A stretch of DNA of 35,102 bases from an uncultured Fidelibacterota bacterium (GTDB lineage Bacteria; Fidelibacterota; Marinisomatia; Marinisomatales; TCS55): contig CAJVYU010000024.1 in the NCBI GenBank assembly GCA_913009735.1, positions 1-35,102 on the forward strand, given 5' to 3'. The notes beneath the pieces are model-generated. The model did no database searches, was not told where the DNA came from, and saw nothing but the letters and a program-made list of their open reading frames with translations. This document shows positions 34,344 through 35,102 of this stretch, piece after piece. The number at the start of each line of letters is the position of its first letter. Positions within the stretch are counted from its first letter, which is position 1. The position numbers and the translations under genes were made by a program.

Positions 34344-35102
34344 ACCAGTGGATTGACATTGAAGAACGCCATGGCAGCGGCGCTTACGGAAATTGGCCTA
34401 TAGCCCTGGAAAAAGGGCAAGGTTGCCGGGTTTGGGATACAGAAGGGAATTCATATCTGGATTTGAGTGCGGGGATTGGCGTGACCGGACTAGGCCACGG
34501 TCATCCCGCCATCGCGGAAGCAGTGTTTGAACAGGCCCGGGAAATGTCCCATTGTATTCAGGGGTATTTCGCCCATCCTGTCCGGGCACGGTTCCTGGAA
34601 AAACTTTGTTCTATCGCTCCCGGAGATTTGAACCGGGCCTTTTTATGTAATTCGGGCACAGAGGCTGTGGAAGCGGCCATTAAATTGGGTCGGATGAATA
34701 CGGGAAGACGAAAAATAATTAGTACCATCCGCGCTTTCCACGGGCGGACCTTTGGTTCCCTTTCGGCCACATGGCGAAAAGATATTCGGGAGCCCTTCCA
34801 ACCATTGGTGCCGGAATTTGAACATATACCCTTTGGTCGTATTGAAGTCTTAGAAGCTGCACTCTCCGAAGAAGTCGCCGCAGTCATTTTGGAACCAATC
34901 CAGGGTGAAGGAGGAATTATCCTTCCACCACAGGGATATCTGACCCAAGTACGGGAATTATGTGATCAGTTTGGGGCCTTGCTTATCCTGGATGAGATTC
35001 AAACCGGGATTGGCCGTACTGGTGAATGGTTTGCCTGCGAACACGAAAATGTTATTCCTGATGTATTATGTACAGCCAAAATGCTGGGGGGAGGTTTTCC
35101 TG
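34340..35102 (+). CDS. lysJ: LysJ/ArgD-type aminotransferase, cut by the window end
   Basis: A class III PLP aminotransferase, the first 254 codons seen. It has LGHGHPAIAEA, the phosphate-binding NSGTEAVEAAIKL, FHGRTFGSLSAT, ILEPIQGEGG and LDEIQTGIGRTG. The PLP lysine is K247 in CTAKMLGGGFP, seven residues before the cut. It would convert the carrier-bound semialdehyde to LysW-lysine or LysW-ornithine. The deacylase (LysK) should follow outside the window. Confidence 0.93.
   Translation, partial: MNQWIDIEERHGSGAYGNWPIALEKGQGCRVWDTEGNSYLDLSAGIGVTGLGHGHPAIAEAVFEQAREMSHCIQGYFAHPVRARFLEKLCSIAPGDLNRAFLCNSGTEAVEAAIKLGRMNTGRRKIISTIRAFHGRTFGSLSATWRKDIREPFQPLVPEFEHIPFGRIEVLEAALSEEVAAVILEPIQGEGGIILPPQGYLTQVRELCDQFGALLILDEIQTGIGRTGEWFACEHENVIPDVLCTAKMLGGGFP

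Noticed and set aside
1-35102. CRISPR array, tRNA or rRNA genes
   Set aside because: I looked for regular direct repeats with spacers, clover-leaf arms and conserved rRNA stretches and saw none.

Overview
The window looks like a chromosomal segment of an uncultured diderm bacterium of the FCB superphylum, most like candidate phylum Marinimicrobia (SAR406) or a relative such as Calditrichota. This placement is inferred from gene content, with no rRNA or marker gene to confirm it. The evidence is: three secreted proteins end in a Por/T9SS-type sorting tail (PNPFN...GRLVETL...GIYF); there is an ECF sigma / FecR / STN-TonB receptor cassette of Bacteroidota style; a GldA/GldF/GldG-type ABC system is present; two genes serve the LPS inner core (heptose and Kdo); and amino acid synthesis uses the LysW carrier protein. 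No rRNA, tRNA, CRISPR array, phage or transposase gene was seen.

Layout. 1-2.6 kb: a type I restriction HsdR subunit with an unusual triple cysteine module. 2.7-6.2 kb: an oxidoreductase, a PAP2 phosphatase, heptose-1-phosphate adenylyltransferase and arabinose-5-phosphate isomerase. 6.3-9.0 kb: a minus-strand pair of secreted glycan hydrolases (NamZ-like and GH18) joined by an ATGA overlap. 9.1-13.5 kb: an M20 peptidase and a large secreted subtilase. 13.5-14.7 kb: a cysteine desulfurase with a TTG start. 14.9-19.9 kb: ECF sigma, FecR, TonB-dependent receptor and a redoxin-like secreted protein. 20-21.5 kb: a FAH-family hydrolase and two tandem YjbQ paralogues. 22.2-25.9 kb: a four-gene Gld-type ABC operon. 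26.7-28.4 kb: a DNA methyltransferase plus a probable PD-(D/E)xK endonuclease. 28.6-29.4 kb: a GrdB-family protein interrupted by an in-frame TGA that has the marks of selenocysteine. 29.6-30.5 kb: a membrane-anchored alpha/beta hydrolase. 31.3-35.1 kb: the LysW operon (lysW-X-Y-Z-J, the last cut by the window edge), preceded by a lysine-rich 19-residue leader ORF and a strong intrinsic terminator.

The two observations most worth following are the selenoprotein, whose UGA is followed by a GGUC-loop hairpin at SECIS-like spacing, and the apparent leader-peptide attenuator in front of the LysW operon. The long intergenic stretches (21.5-22.2, 25.9-26.7, 28.4-28.6 and 30.5-31.3 kb) hold palindromic repeats, including a 162-bp element with perfect 17-bp terminal inverted repeats.
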